From positions 12,648,555-12,712,554 of the forward strand of contig OX465112.1 in assembly GCA_949987565.1 (NCBI GenBank): a stretch of DNA of 64,000 nucleotides. Reading direction: 5' to 3'. Source of the DNA: Luidia sarsii (taxonomy: Eukaryota > Echinodermata > Asteroidea > Paxillosida > Luidiidae). Below are positions 38,901 to 47,571 of the stretch, piece after piece (position 1 is the stretch's first letter; every line of letters starts with the position of its first letter). A program made the translations under genes and the position numbers. The notes beneath the pieces were generated by a model, which saw nothing but the letters and a program-made list of their open reading frames with translations, was not told where the DNA came from and did not search any database.

Positions 38901-38963
38901 TATTCCATGCAGAGCGCCGAGATGAAGATCAGGCCAGCCCACGTGGGGTTCACACTTCCCTGA
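26589..38963 (+). CDS. Secreted PAN/apple, Thr/Gln-linker, tandem fibrinogen-domain protein
   Basis: Nine exons with matching phases encode about 656 residues. The order is: signal peptide (about 1-28, hydrophobic core [12 protein letters not shown]); a PAN/apple-like module (cysteines 63, 67, 73, 86; CEVNG); a mucin-like ATTQ repeat linker (about 124-213); fibrinogen domain 1 (219-434); fibrinogen domain 2 (435-656). Both fibrinogen domains start DCWD and carry CDM...GGGWT, FWLGND or VWLGND, DRDND (the calcium loop), GAWWY, LNGPY and AEMK-RP. All four framework cysteines of each domain are present. Known of the family: such domains form ficolin- and tachylectin-like recognition proteins that bind acetylated sugars, often in innate immunity. 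I infer a secreted lectin-like role; the ligand is unknown. The ATG at 26589 was chosen because it starts the signal peptide and has A at -3. No membrane helix follows the signal peptide. The Thr/Gln linker is a likely O-glycosylation site. Confidence 0.9.
27195..27465 (+). CDS. Fibrinogen-domain gene exon 2: ATTQ mucin-like linker
   Basis: Reads in phase 0 from [12 protein letters not shown] into about 15 short repeats of ATTQ and QATTQ, ending TTTTVVTTT with donor aacag|gtgaga (phase 1). The acceptor (gtcaaattcgag) is weak, so the exact start is uncertain. The repeat is tandem DNA as well as tandem protein, so its length probably varies among individuals. Confidence 0.75.
27760..28560. repeat. 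Two related dispersed-repeat segments
   Basis: About 27885-27950 and 28500-28560 share a segment with gcttggtggtctgcaccttt / gcttggcagtttgcaccttt, followed by aaagtgctgtc / aaagggctgtc. Both lie in the large intron of the fibrinogen-domain gene. Otherwise unassigned. Confidence 0.45.
28954..29190 (-). pseudogene. Remnant of a non-LTR retrotransposon polyprotein (C-terminal end)
   Basis: The minus strand encodes [20 protein letters not shown], then [20 protein letters not shown] and a stop. The pattern (LPRT..G...F.YRG..WN.IP) is typical of the end of LINE ORF2 proteins. It is a short fragment with no reverse transcriptase core, lying in an intron of the fibrinogen-domain gene. The N-terminal part of this reading frame is shared with a local repeat and is probably not LINE-derived. 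Confidence 0.6.
29140..30070. repeat. Direct duplication of a 200-bp segment
   Basis: About 29140-29350 and 29825-30060 both contain caatacttcagc, gtgtcgaaaatgtccaagcc (or gaatatg), gagacgtca-tggcgc and ttccccggc, and end in cttaagccgttc or cttataagccgttc. Spaced about 690 bp apart. Confidence 0.6.
30355..30825. mobile_element. 471-bp element with about 45-bp TIRs
   Basis: Left cactatgaatatcaaaaccg, tgaaaatggggtgaaaatgt; the right end read inverted gives cactatgaacatctaaaccg, tgaaaagggggtgaaaatgt. It is inserted next to foldback-family sequence. No transposase. Confidence 0.75.
30888..31215 (+). repeat. SINE copy interrupted by a MITE
   Basis: atccccggagatacgcggcg, gttgaatgcttctgact and gtgcccccaccgtaccc, then the MITE at 30957-31180, then cagactacgatagttgacta, which continues the SINE. 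Confidence 0.6.
30957..31180. mobile_element. MITE-like element with CCGGTGTSAC ends, nested in a SINE
   Basis: Begins aggtgtgacagtctaaaatg, ends taagatcgtgacaccgg. The interior matches 4845-5022 over most of its length (ggcaatcaggttagcgtaaa, ggcgcccgcacgcgctcagt). Confidence 0.7.
31228..31470 (+). repeat. Half copy of the large foldback family
   Basis: Matches one arm of 37196-37835: acgagagctatatgctgagc, aattatctcgaggtcgttag, ttcgcctctcgtggatgaaa. Confidence 0.65.
31595..31700. repeat. Hairpin-family repeat
   Basis: tacgtttcgatcccatagga, catttctcaagggctttgag, aagggtcctgtgaggat: a decayed hairpin. Confidence 0.6.
31735..32015 (-). repeat. tRNA-derived SINE copy, long form
   Basis: Full minus-oriented order from ctttgactggacggagacat to gctgcagcagcttggggacc. 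A second, shorter copy in the same orientation follows at 32090-32205. Confidence 0.75.
32090..32205 (-). repeat. tRNA-derived SINE copy, head only
   Basis: gactggaccgggccctgaac and ccatctgagctaactagcgc, ending 70 bp before a fibrinogen-domain exon. Confidence 0.65.
32281..32420 (+). CDS. Fibrinogen-domain gene exon 3: start of fibrinogen domain 1
   Basis: Acceptor ccgattgaag, donor acg|gtaagt. Encodes [14 protein letters not shown]... and [12 protein letters not shown]. Phase 1 in, phase 0 out; 42 codons correspond to exon 6 of domain 2. Confidence 0.92.
32530..32900 (+). repeat. Degenerate AATGAGCAAATTGGACC tandem repeat
   Basis: About 370 bp of 14-20-bp units (aatgagcaatttggaccaat and variants) just before fibrinogen exon 4. 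Confidence 0.8.
33031..33298 (+). CDS. Fibrinogen-domain gene exon 4: middle of fibrinogen domain 1
   Basis: Acceptor atcgcccgcag, donor g|gtgagc. Encodes [35 protein letters not shown] and [19 protein letters not shown]. It is 268 nt, exactly the sum of exons 7 and 8 (188+80) of domain 2. Confidence 0.95.
33420..33865 (+). repeat. 20-bp minisatellite CCGAGTCACCCAGGTCAAGT
   Basis: More than 20 units in the intron after fibrinogen exon 4. Open frames across it are artefacts: they enter the next exon out of frame. Confidence 0.95.
34206..34460 (+). CDS. Fibrinogen-domain gene exon 5: end of fibrinogen domain 1
   Basis: Acceptor cgtgggtgcag, donor g|gtaagc. Encodes [12 protein letters not shown] (calcium loop), [20 protein letters not shown] and LNGPY, then [10 protein letters not shown]. 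Phase 1 in and out. Confidence 0.95.
34821..34942 (+). CDS. Fibrinogen-domain gene exon 6: start of fibrinogen domain 2
   Basis: Acceptor ctggccaaag, donor acg|gtgagt. Encodes [20 protein letters not shown] and [12 protein letters not shown]. Domain 2 follows domain 1 directly with no linker. Confidence 0.93.
34969..35208. mobile_element. Foldback element (GGGCCGTTTACGAAAT ends)
   Basis: 240 bp with TIRs of about 35 bp: ggccgtttacgaaattaagg + cttaggctcggg at the left; the right end read inverted gives ggccgtttacgaaatgaagg + cttaggctcggg. It starts 26 bp after a fibrinogen exon donor. Confidence 0.75.
35427..35512. mobile_element. Short inverted-repeat element
   Basis: 19-bp perfect arms, attgtccgtctttaggtta / taacctaaagacggacaat, around about 45 bp. 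Related sequence near 55670 (gttgtccgtgtaaagg). Confidence 0.55.
35782..35969 (+). CDS. Fibrinogen-domain gene exon 7: domain 2, middle part
   Basis: Acceptor cgccatggaag, donor aa|gtaagt. Encodes [40 protein letters not shown] and TKYA, ending inside an asparagine codon (phase 2) that the next exon completes. Confidence 0.95.
36035..36195. mobile_element. Foldback element (GGTGACAC ends), decayed
   Basis: Left gtgtgcggtgacgctataat, right caggtgtcaccgcaagccac, interior ttctcttcagaaccacgcat. Confidence 0.6.
36287..36425 (-). repeat. tRNA-derived SINE copy, 5'-truncated
   Basis: agtggcgaagaaaactttga, ccgggatttgaacctgagac, ctgagctatccagccattgg. Confidence 0.7.
36648..36905 (+). repeat. SINE copy split by an insertion in its head
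   Basis: ctaagggctggataggcgag, tggtaagagcactc, then about 160 bp of unrelated sequence, then agctcttgggttgaagtcac, ggtccagtcaaagttttttt. It ends close to fibrinogen exon 8. Confidence 0.6.
36993..37072 (+). CDS. Fibrinogen-domain gene exon 8: domain 2, extra exon
   Basis: Acceptor ccccctgtgtag, donor g|gtgagt. Encodes [20 protein letters not shown] and FGSLGV. No counterpart intron splits domain 1 here. Confidence 0.92.
37196..37835. mobile_element. Large foldback element, about 200-bp arms
   Basis: Left arm 37196-37405 (tacacgagagctatatctgc ... cgtgtgcggcgacttgagct), right arm about 37465-37832 in reverse. A hairpin element (37544-37690) interrupts the right arm. Confidence 0.75.
37544..37690. 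mobile_element. 147-bp hairpin element with 14-bp target duplication
   Basis: Begins tgatatacaaaaatgttgca, ends cccactcaattttaag, with an inner hairpin gggcctgacgtttcgatcct...aggatcgaaacgtcaggccc. Flanked by exact 14-bp repeats acaaatcaaacagg (37530-37543, 37691-37704). No coding capacity. Confidence 0.85.
38686..38963 (+). CDS. Fibrinogen-domain gene exon 9: end of domain 2 and stop
   Basis: Acceptor ccccgttgctgcag. Encodes [36 protein letters not shown] and SAEMKIRP, then a short tail ending FTLP and TGA at 38961-38963. No clear AATAAA was seen close downstream. Confidence 0.95.
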
Positions 38964-39174
38964 GTGGAGTTTGCACTTTCCAGATCATTTTGCATTTGGG
39001 TCATTCCAGTCAGTATAAGCATTTTGCAACATTTGTGTATATTACTCAAAGAAATGCGTGCTCAAACCCCAGGCCGTGTCTTTTCAAGACGGCCGCCATT
39101 TTGGAATTTCCTGCAACCGTTAAGTTATGACTGAGTCAAACAAACCAAGGAAAAACAACTGATTGGGAAATGAA

Positions 39175-39475
39175 TTGAAAAATTGGCAAAGAAAACTTTG
39201 ACTGGACCGGGACTTGAACCCAAGACCTCTGGATTAACGTACTCGTACTCTTTCATCTGAGCTATCCAGCCCTTAGATGGTGGCCTCCTAAATTAATAGT
39301 CAACTAGTCTTTGCCGGGTGGGGGCGCCAGTCAGAAGCAATTCAACCATTAACTGCCGTATATCTCCAGGGATCACACCCCGCTTTCATTTAGATGCAAA
39401 CAACAAATAGTTGTAAACCGAGTACGGCAGCTCGGGGATCACACAAAGTGCAAAGTGGATGCAGCTTTTTCAATT
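39175..39475 (-). repeat. tRNA-derived SINE copy, long form (unit 1)
   Basis: Full minus order from ggcaaagaaaactttgactg to cacaaagtgcaaagtggatg. Confidence 0.8.
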
Positions 39476-39539
39476 CAAGTCAAACAAACAACATTTGTTT
39501 GCAATATATATATTTTTTTACATACATAATATAATAAGG

Positions 39540-39692
39540 TGATATACAAAAATGTTGCAAACTGCTTACTGACTAAAATTAACCAAATGTAAATCTTAAA
39601 ATTTAGTGGGCCTGACGTTTCGATCCTAGCAGTAGCAGACCTTTCCCAAAGGTCCTGCTAGGATCGAAACGTCAGGCCCACTAAATTTTAAG
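39540..39692. mobile_element. Hairpin element, second intact copy
   Basis: Same ends as 37544-37690 (tgatatacaaaaatgttgca ... aaattttaag). Flanks share acataatata (39524-39533, 39693-39702). The duplicated segment 40330-40360 lacks it. Confidence 0.8.
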
Positions 39693-39984
39693 ACATAATA
39701 TATAAATTCAAAAATGTATAACCAAGGGTTGAAACTAGGATCTATAGTTTTAGTATTAGCCATTTTTCTAAGCTTTAGTATACATTCGGCAAAACATATG
39801 TAATTTATTTATTTATTTTTAGCCAAGCCCAACAGCGATCGAGTTACCAATTACAGGTTGGTATTAGAGATATGAAATTCAAATGTTTACATGTATATAA
39901 TTATTTGCATCAATCTATTGAGAAAACCACATCATAATTAACAAACCAAGGAATGAAATGACTAGTAACTTTTGAACAAATAAA

Positions 39985-40275
39985 AAATTGGCAAAGAAAT
40001 CTTTGACTGAACCGGGACTTGAACCCGAGATCTCTGGATTAACGCACCAGTGCTCTTCCACATCTGAGCTATCCAGCCCTTAGATGGTGGCCAGTCCCAT
40101 CCCATTTAGTCAACTAGTCTTTGCCGGGTGGGGGCGCCAGTCAGAAGCAATTCAACCATTAACTGCCGTATATCTCCAGGGATCACACCCCCGCTTTAAT
40201 TTAGACACAAACAACAAAATAATAGTTGTAAACCTAGCTATGGCAGCTCGGGGATCACACAAAGTGCAAAGTGAA
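39985..40275 (-). repeat. tRNA-derived SINE copy, long form (unit 2)
   Basis: Near-identical to the unit 1 copy, including the tctttgccgggtgggggcgc block. Confidence 0.8.
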
Positions 40276-40679
40276 TAGGCTACAGCTTTTTTCAATTCGA
40301 GTCAAACAAACCACAGTTGTTTGCAATATTTGTTTACATATTGTACATGTATAAATTCAAAAAATGTATAAACAAGTGTTGAAACTAGGATCTAATATCC
40401 TAATTTAATATTTGTTTAGCTTTAGTACATATGTAATAAATATGTAATTTATTTATTTATTTTTAGCCATGCCCCACAGCGATCGAGTCACCAATTACTG
40501 GCTGGCATAAGGGATTAGAATATGAAATTCAAATTTGTTACATGTATATATTTGAGTCAATATAATTATATTTATTTGAGTAAACCACATTATAATAATC
40601 AGTAAATAGTCAACAAACAGACCAAGGAAAAAACTGACTGGGACAACAACTGATTGTTAAATTTTGAATAAATAAAAAC

Positions 40680-41095
40680 AATTGGTAAAGAAAACTTTCA
40701 CTGGACAGGGACTTGAACCAGGAACCTCTTGATTATCGTACCAGTGCTCTTCCATCTGAGCTATCCAGCCCTTAGATGGTGGCCTCTCAAATAGTCAACT
40801 AGTCTTTGCCGGGTGGGGGCGCCAGTCAGAAGCAATTCAACCATTAACTGGCGCACATTTCCGGGGATCAAACCCCCGCTTTCATTCAGATGCAAATAAC
40901 TCATTGTTGTAAACCCCACTACGGCAGTTAATGGTTGAATTGCTTCTGACTGGCGCGCGCCCCCACCCCGACAAAGACTGGTTGACTAAAATGGGAGGCC
41001 AACATCTCATGGCTGGATAGCTCAAATGAAAGAGCACGGGTACGTATGTTAATCCAGAGGTCTCGGGTTCAAGTCCCTGTCCAGTCAAAACATTA
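40680..41095. repeat. Head-to-head pair of SINE copies
   Basis: Minus copy 40680-40905 and plus copy 40915-41095 share 150 bp or more in opposite orientation (ccattaactggcgcacattt / acggcagttaatggttgaat), so the region can fold on itself. Confidence 0.75.
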
Positions 41096-41099
41096 CAAA

Positions 41100-43500
41100 A
41101 TTCATGGCTGCAATTACACGGTATAATTTTATCTGGTTTCCGGAAACTTGCAATTGGGCTTGCAGAACCAAGCACATCACATCTCGCATGGATTCCGCTG
41201 TAGGGGAAGAGATTCTATAAAAACGAAGCTTTGCTGTGCATGTGACGTGAGCTGAGACCTCAATGCGCACGGCCACTCTTTGGGACATGTAAGATGTGCT
41301 CGTTTATTGCTCAAAGAAAAATGACTACTTTCAATAATCATTTATTCTTTAATATTTCTAAATTTTCGGTTTTTATTGTATAGCACCATGGAAAATAAAG
41401 CAAATCATTATGATAGTTGAACAATCACTGCATACCTCGCGTTATAATATCCATGCATTATAGCTCAATGCCCGCACGCTGTATATAGCGCCCTCATTGG
41501 TGGACAACGAAACTGTTCTCCAGCTTTCCACCTTGTTGGAATGTATTGGATACGGCTTGGAATTACATGAGTTGCAATGGGAGCTGCCCATATAGCGGCT
41601 TCAGACAATCCTAGAATGTCGTGCGTTTTTCCCCGGCCGTATACCTGTTACCTGGTCGAGTATTTTTTTTCGTGCTTGAAAAGAGACTACAGATAGTGCT
41701 GCGTTTGGATTTCTTGTGGAGGGCGGAATGTGACAAGCTGTTCAGTGTTGATCATGGCGTTAGTTGGTCACAAAACTGAATGGCCGAACTCTAGCTGCTG
41801 TTGAATGTTCAATTATTTGGTTCAACTGCATGCACTGGCTGGATCTTGTTATTCTTGTAACAAATGGCTAGTCTCTTTTCAAGCACGAATTGACACTGCA
41901 ATAGCGAATAACCCCAGGCTGCGGTGTCAATTACGCCAGCGGGTCGTCGCGGAGGTCATGCAGTGCATGTGTGCCGATCGATTGTTTCCATAGCAACAAT
42001 TCGTTGTGCGTGCTGCGGATTTTTGTGTGTGTGGGGATTGAACAAATTTGATCAGCGACGGACCTTATTGACGAACCTCGTCGACGTGTTTATAATGTGA
42101 AGACCATGAATTCTCGAAAGAGATTTCAAGCAATGACATTTTCCGAGTTGGTTACTTGAAACATGGTTGAAACATATGAGCTTTGGTCGACGATTTAGAA
42201 ATCTAAAAATAATAATCCGGCCTTCGGAAATACGCCGTGCACCATTTCCCGCCTGTAAAAAGAGGTACAGTGTACATGTACATGTACACGTGTACATGTA
42301 CATATGTGTACTGTACACGTGTACATGTGTACATGTACTGTATTGTACATGTGTACATGTACATGTGTATCGTGGGAACCCCCGTTTTCGACGCTACACG
42401 ATTTCGACGCTTAGCCTTCTAACTCACATCGCACTATGAAAACAACTCCGTATAACGATCTCAGACTTCGTATCTTACAGTTGGTTTCCTGCTCTTGTCC
42501 GTCACCGAAAATGTGGAAATTTAAGGCTTTTCCAGTAGGCCAAACTCGTGTTATTCAAAAAGTTGCTCTTTTGGGGTCAATTTTCCTAGGTACAAAATTG
42601 GCAGTTGCTTCGAAGCTCCAGTTTTCTTTATTGTTGGTCTTAAAAAAAATCTGAGTGTACCATAACAAACCCCAACATCCGTAGAAAAAAAATATATCAC
42701 GCAACTTGAGGCAGTCCGTTCTGGGTAAAAACAATGGAGCCTCCTATAGGGCGTCTCGCTTATATATTTTTTGAAATTTATTTTTTATTATTAATTAAAG
42801 ACAAAAAGTAACATGGCCCAATAGGCTTTTTTTTTTAAATGAAAAAAATAAAAGGGCAGCTAGAGAAAGTACCAAGAAGGAGGAAATGTGTCTCTGGAGT
42901 GACATTGGGAAAGGTCATAACTGAAAAAGCAGTGAGAAAGAGGATTATGGAGTTTTTTTTAAACGTCACAAAAGAAGACATCAACCAGACCAATACGTTT
43001 TAAGCATAAATTATGAATGATTTGAGGAAAGTGTTAGAAGCAGTGTGGAAAAACAAAAACAAAGATGAACACAAAAAAACATACAGGGAAGAATTTTACA
43101 GTGCCACACAGCATTTTGAGTTATTTTAAGAATTTATTTTGCGTTTGGCTGCACTGGGACACCTTACTAAACACCACTGACGAAAATAGGTGACGATGCT
43201 TACTGCGCGGTGCGCCGCGGACGTCAACAAAACCAGGTAATCTTACGGAAGTGACAGGCTTGATCAACCTTCTCTATGATTATTCTAATAGTCTGTGGTG
43301 TGGAGAAAGTGACTGGGACCTCTTTTAGTGTGAAACTTTCGTCCACATTGTTCAGTTTGAAGAAAAGTCCTTATATCGTCGAAAACCGGTTATTGGAGGA
43401 TACATGTACATGTATACACATGTACATGTACATGTGTACATGTATACAGTACAGTACAGCACAGTTTAGGTCCTTATTTTGAAGCTTTAGGCTTCATATG
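41100..43500. other. Intergenic DNA, no gene recognised
   Basis: No splice-consistent coding exon seen. ACATGTAC simple DNA occurs at 42262-42368 and 43400-43462; the block 41680-42060 is CpG-richer but carries no convincing ORF. Confidence 0.45.
42262..42368 (+). repeat. (TGTACA)n-like simple tract
   Basis: tgtacatgtacatgtacacg and related units. The same palindromic motif recurs at 43400, 47700, 48480, 48775, 59680 and elsewhere. Confidence 0.85.
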
Positions 43501-43964
43501 TGTCAGGACTCCTATAGAGCCTGGTGAAACCAGTCTTCGACTGTGTTTCTCTTTTAATCTACTCAATAGAAAGATCACCCATGCAGTAGTCTTGAGATAC
43601 CTATCCAGGGATCTCGATAGTATGGGACTCTAGGGATAAAAAATAAACTAAGCTTGGTCAAATTTGTATTTTCCCTACGACTATAATTATGAGCTATGTA
43701 TTTCAGATACACATGTACATGTATCACAGCCATGTACTGTACATGTACACCGTGTACAGCTTGGATCCGGCATGATAGTGCCGCTGTGCTGTGGTTCGCG
43801 TGCGTCTGGCCCGGATCTCCGCCTTGCATGTCTGAACCGCCTTCGATAAGGCTATCTTTTCTCAGGGATCCTCCATGCCCGGCGTTATGACAAAGCGCTT
43901 GGGGCCACGCCCACCGTTATTTGTTCCCGTTGCCATCGGGCTAGTGTACACGCAACCACCACGT

Positions 43965-44040
43965 TAGGCTGGTTCCCGTCCCCTACATTTCGGAGGAGGT
44001 GAGACGTCTGGAGACCATGTAGGGGACGGGAACCAGCCTA
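43965..44040. mobile_element. 76-bp element with perfect 23-bp TIRs and a 9-bp duplication
   Basis: Ends taggctggttcccgtcccct(aca) and its exact reverse complement; flanked by ccaccacgt on both sides (43956-43964, 44041-44049). Nine-base duplications are typical of Mutator-like transposons. Confidence 0.8.
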
Positions 44041-44049
44041 CCACCACGT

Positions 44050-44740
44050 GTTCCAACTGTCGCACCCCCAGACTTCGCGCGGCCTCAAAGCGCGTCGAGG
44101 TAGAGCCCCTGCCGGCGCCCGTCTATAGAGTTCAAAGGTGAATTTCACCGCTAGGCGCGGCGACGTGCAAACCGCATTATCGATCTGTGTGCTGCTGATA
44201 ATAACGATAACTCCTCGGGGGAAAAAAACCCCATATTTATAGGAAAAAACAAAGAATATCGAGTAAAAGACCGTGGACAAGATATGAATGAAATATCAAG
44301 CGGTGATAGGACCATGAGAGGCCAGTATGCCTAGCCGGACGCCACGGTTGCGAACCGTTCAGATCTTCCTTGTTGCCGGTCCGGTTTTGCTTGACTCGTC
44401 TCCGGCCTGCCAGCGCCAGTGCCACTGCTGCACCTGTCTTGACATTCCTGAGCACTCGAATTGCAATTGCCGCTGCAGCCTCGTCGGTGCGTTGGTCCGG
44501 TCATGCCCGTCTTCGGTGGATTGCTGAAGAATAGCCCTGGAACTGGAAGACAAAAGAGGGACCCCCATGACGTAAGAACTAAAGAAGTGTTTTGAGTCAA
44601 TTAAAATTAAGATAAGAATTTAAGAGTTTTGCTTTAAATTAAAGTTTTGCTTTAATTTAAAAGATCTTGTCTCCTTCTACTCAAGTCAACTACTGACTAC
44701 TTACTTGACTAGTCTTCTTCATTTTCAAGATATTAATGTT
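44050..44740. promoter_or_regulatory. CpG-rich block, possible promoter or 5' exon
   Basis: Local GC and CpG increase at about 44040-44540 upstream of GNE. It might be the GNE promoter or a first non-coding exon, but nothing ties it to the gene. Confidence 0.2.
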
Positions 44741-45110
44741 GTCTGTAGTACTAGTACTACTAGTACTAGTACTTACTAGACTAGTACTACTACTACTACT
44801 AGTACTAGTACTAGTAGTACTAGTATAGTAGTAGTACTACTTCTACTTAGTAGGTGTGTCCATGGAGGAAGGCCTCGAAAGTCTATGGATGTGTCACTGT
44901 GTTGGGGGGTGCGGCAGGGCAGTCTACAGACTACAGTACAGTACCGGTACTCGTCTTAGTACTCTACCCGTCTTTAGACTAGAGTCTATAGTCAGTAGTC
45001 TGTCTGCTCTCAGTCAGTTTTCTTAGACTTACTCTAGTCTTATACAGTTACAAATACAAATCTTACTAGTACTACTACTAGTAGTAGTCTTAGTAAACTC
45101 TTACCTCTAG
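44740..45110 (+). repeat. (ACTAGT)n-like simple DNA
   Basis: agtactagtactactagtac tracts at 44745-44850 and 45060-45100, palindromic throughout. Confidence 0.8.
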
Positions 45111-45508
45111 TTCTGAGCTTGTGACCCGCATCACTCATGCTCGCTTCCTCAAGATTCGCTGCGCTGCAGGTAACAGTCATGTCGGAGGCCGTGCACGACA
45201 CAGGCAGTTTTGTCGAGTTCCGGTTTCCCATGCTCATACATTGTATTCCTACTGGCACTACACTACATGTACGTACTAGTACTACACTGTACATGTAGGC
45301 TATCATACATGCACATGTAGTCCCACGCTTGAGTCTCGTACATGTACGTGTACATGTAAATAGGGCCCAGAAGTTTGTAGGGCCTACACTCTCATACTGT
45401 CATACTCATACTGAGTCATAGTCATGCAGCTTACTGTGACTGTGACTGTGAGTGTGAGGTATTGTACAATGTACATGTATAATACCGATGATTTGGGTTT
45501 TGTTTCCT

Positions 45509-45888
45509 GCCCCTACACAACATTGGTGGAGGTCAAAGAATAGCTTCCGTACGTTGTCTGATCCAACATATACGGTATGCATGAAATAGCACACCTGTCA
45601 ACATTTAAACTCAATCCGCCAACCGAGTTTCAAGAAAATCGTGCAAACCGCTTCATTTGTTTCATGAAAATGCACAGCATTCAATGCCGTACTGTTCCAA
45701 AAAATGGTTTAGATCTCGTTGAGACGTAAACAATTTCTTTTACTCTTTTCTACAAAAATACAACAATTTAGGCAGAAAGATTTCAGTGTGATATTTTTAC
45801 TATAACCATCTTCAAACTGTATAAATTTCATGTAAATCTGTGAACATTTCTGTTTTTAGGTCTTACCAATGTTGTGAAGGGGCTTTAA
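45509..45888. mobile_element. TTAA-type MITE, second copy
   Basis: Left gcccctacacaacattggtg, right accaatgttgtgaaggggct followed by TTAA (45885-45888). Interior closely matches 20887-21255. The left TTAA is missing. Confidence 0.8.
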
Positions 45889-46012
45889 GTAATGACCTGA
45901 AAGATTTTATTAGTGTAGTACTAGTAGTACAAAATGTGGGAAAAACCAACAAAATCCACAAAATAGACCACCATTGTCTGGCACAACCACTTGCTGATAA
46001 ATAGGCCCCCTA

Positions 46013-46188
46013 CAGTTTTCCCCAAATCATGATTTTGTGATGCGTAATTGCGTATATATAACACTTTTAACAGGATGCCGGTCAGCATGCAGCTGTGTAC
46101 AAAACATGCACTTCCCAACACTCCTAGTTTACGTGCCACATGTATACTTACGCATGCATTACAACATCATGATTTTGGGGAAAGTCCT
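46013..46188. mobile_element. Inverted-repeat element
   Basis: About 30-bp imperfect arms: gttttccccaaatcatgatt(ttgtgatgcgtaa) and, at the right, ttacgcatgcattacaacat(catgattttggggaaa). Confidence 0.6.
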
Positions 46189-47571
46189 TATTTTAAGGTG
46201 TGAACATTTGGCTACGAAGTGTCTTCGTCCCGAAAAGTCAATGCCTCACTTTGAAGTACATGTACAGTACAGGTCTACTTACAATACACAGTTATACAGT
46301 GTATTATGGAAAAATTGGAAATCAACGTGTGGTCTTTGCTATCCTCTTGCATTTCCCCTTAAAATCCGGTGGCTGGGTGAATTTCCTCCCTGACTCTGTC
46401 CCCTTTGCTTCGCCCAGACCTTACATAACTCCGAGATAAGCTCCACTTCTGGGGATGCTCCGTCTCCTAGTCCGAGCAGCAGCTTGTCTCTTTCAAAGTT
46501 TTTAATATTTTTTTTGTTTTTTTGTTTTTGTTTGGGGGGGCAGACCCACAGTGGTTGACTTTTAATTTCCTTTTTGAATCCCGGTGAAATATAAGAAAAG
46601 TGGCTTTCTCACTTTATCTAGCAGGTTTCTTACTGTGCTAAATGGCCAATTAAAATGCTTTTTGGAAAAAACAACCCAGTAATTGCATAATGTATCTGTA
46701 TCCTAATCATACTTAATTGAGAATCAATGATTTTTTTTTATTGATCATATATAAAAAACCTGATCACGGCTTGTCAGCTTCATCGGCCATGAATTGCTCT
46801 TCCAACTTGACAACGCGGCATGCCCCACGCTGTTGTGATTACACTGGACATCTTGCCTGATATGACTGCTGAATTTATGCGGAAAATAGGGGCAGTTAGC
46901 AGTGAGAAATGATGGACTGGCGGTCCAAACCTTCCGGCCAGAATCCCCAAGCCCAAGGAAATCTCCGGGGAAAGAAACGGCGAAGAACGACCCTGAAATA
47001 AAGACCATTTCGTTGAGTTTCTCAACCAGATTCGGGATGAAATCGGCTGTCAGTTCATCACCTAGATGTCCTTGGGGGTTCATTCAGATGATGATTGACT
47101 GCAGTCCTAAACATAAACAAATCAGTGAATCTTTGGGCGGTGCGGTGATTTCAGTCAGGAGTGATCAGGAAATTCACAGAGGAAGTCATCTCATTAATAC
47201 CACCACCATGACCACTGTCTGCAGAATGCCGCCAAGGTCTCTGTGTGCCTGTGGGCGTGGCTTTGCGCCGTTCACACCTGTGCCCATAATCTTCATCGGC
47301 ACAGGCGATTGCCACGTTGCAGTTTTGAATTTTTTTATCGGCATTGTTTAGAAGGCCAGCATTGGCAATTTGGCATGCACATGTGGGAGTGGGCTGATGT
47401 ATATTTTTAAACAAAAAGCAGAATTGCCTTTGGTTTCGGGTTCATGTACATGTAAGTTCGGTATACATGGAGTTTTTATCCCCTACCCTCAATTAAAAAA
47501 AACAAATCATAGGAAAACTGACTGGGATTTTTTTTAAACGATGTGAGAAATGGCAAAGAAAGTGCAACCTG

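Larger units (their letters stand above)
39130..40915. repeat. Tandem segmental duplication carrying SINE copies
   Basis: Two and a half units: about 39130-39965, 39965-40650 and a partial third from about 40650. Each has an oppositely oriented SINE followed by shared AT-rich sequence (ttgaaactaggatctata, acatatgtaatttatttatt, acagcgatcgagttaccaat). The first unit is longer because it carries the hairpin element. Confidence 0.8.

Noticed and set aside
44327..44527. 66-residue cysteine-rich frame (CQRQCHCCTC)
   Set aside because: Short, in a CpG-rich block, with no signal peptide or family match; chance is likely.
46745..47083. 112-residue minus frame and a + strand LLFQLDNAACPT resembling a transposase motif
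   Set aside because: The + frame is interrupted by stops and the similarity covers only a few residues; not enough to call a transposase.
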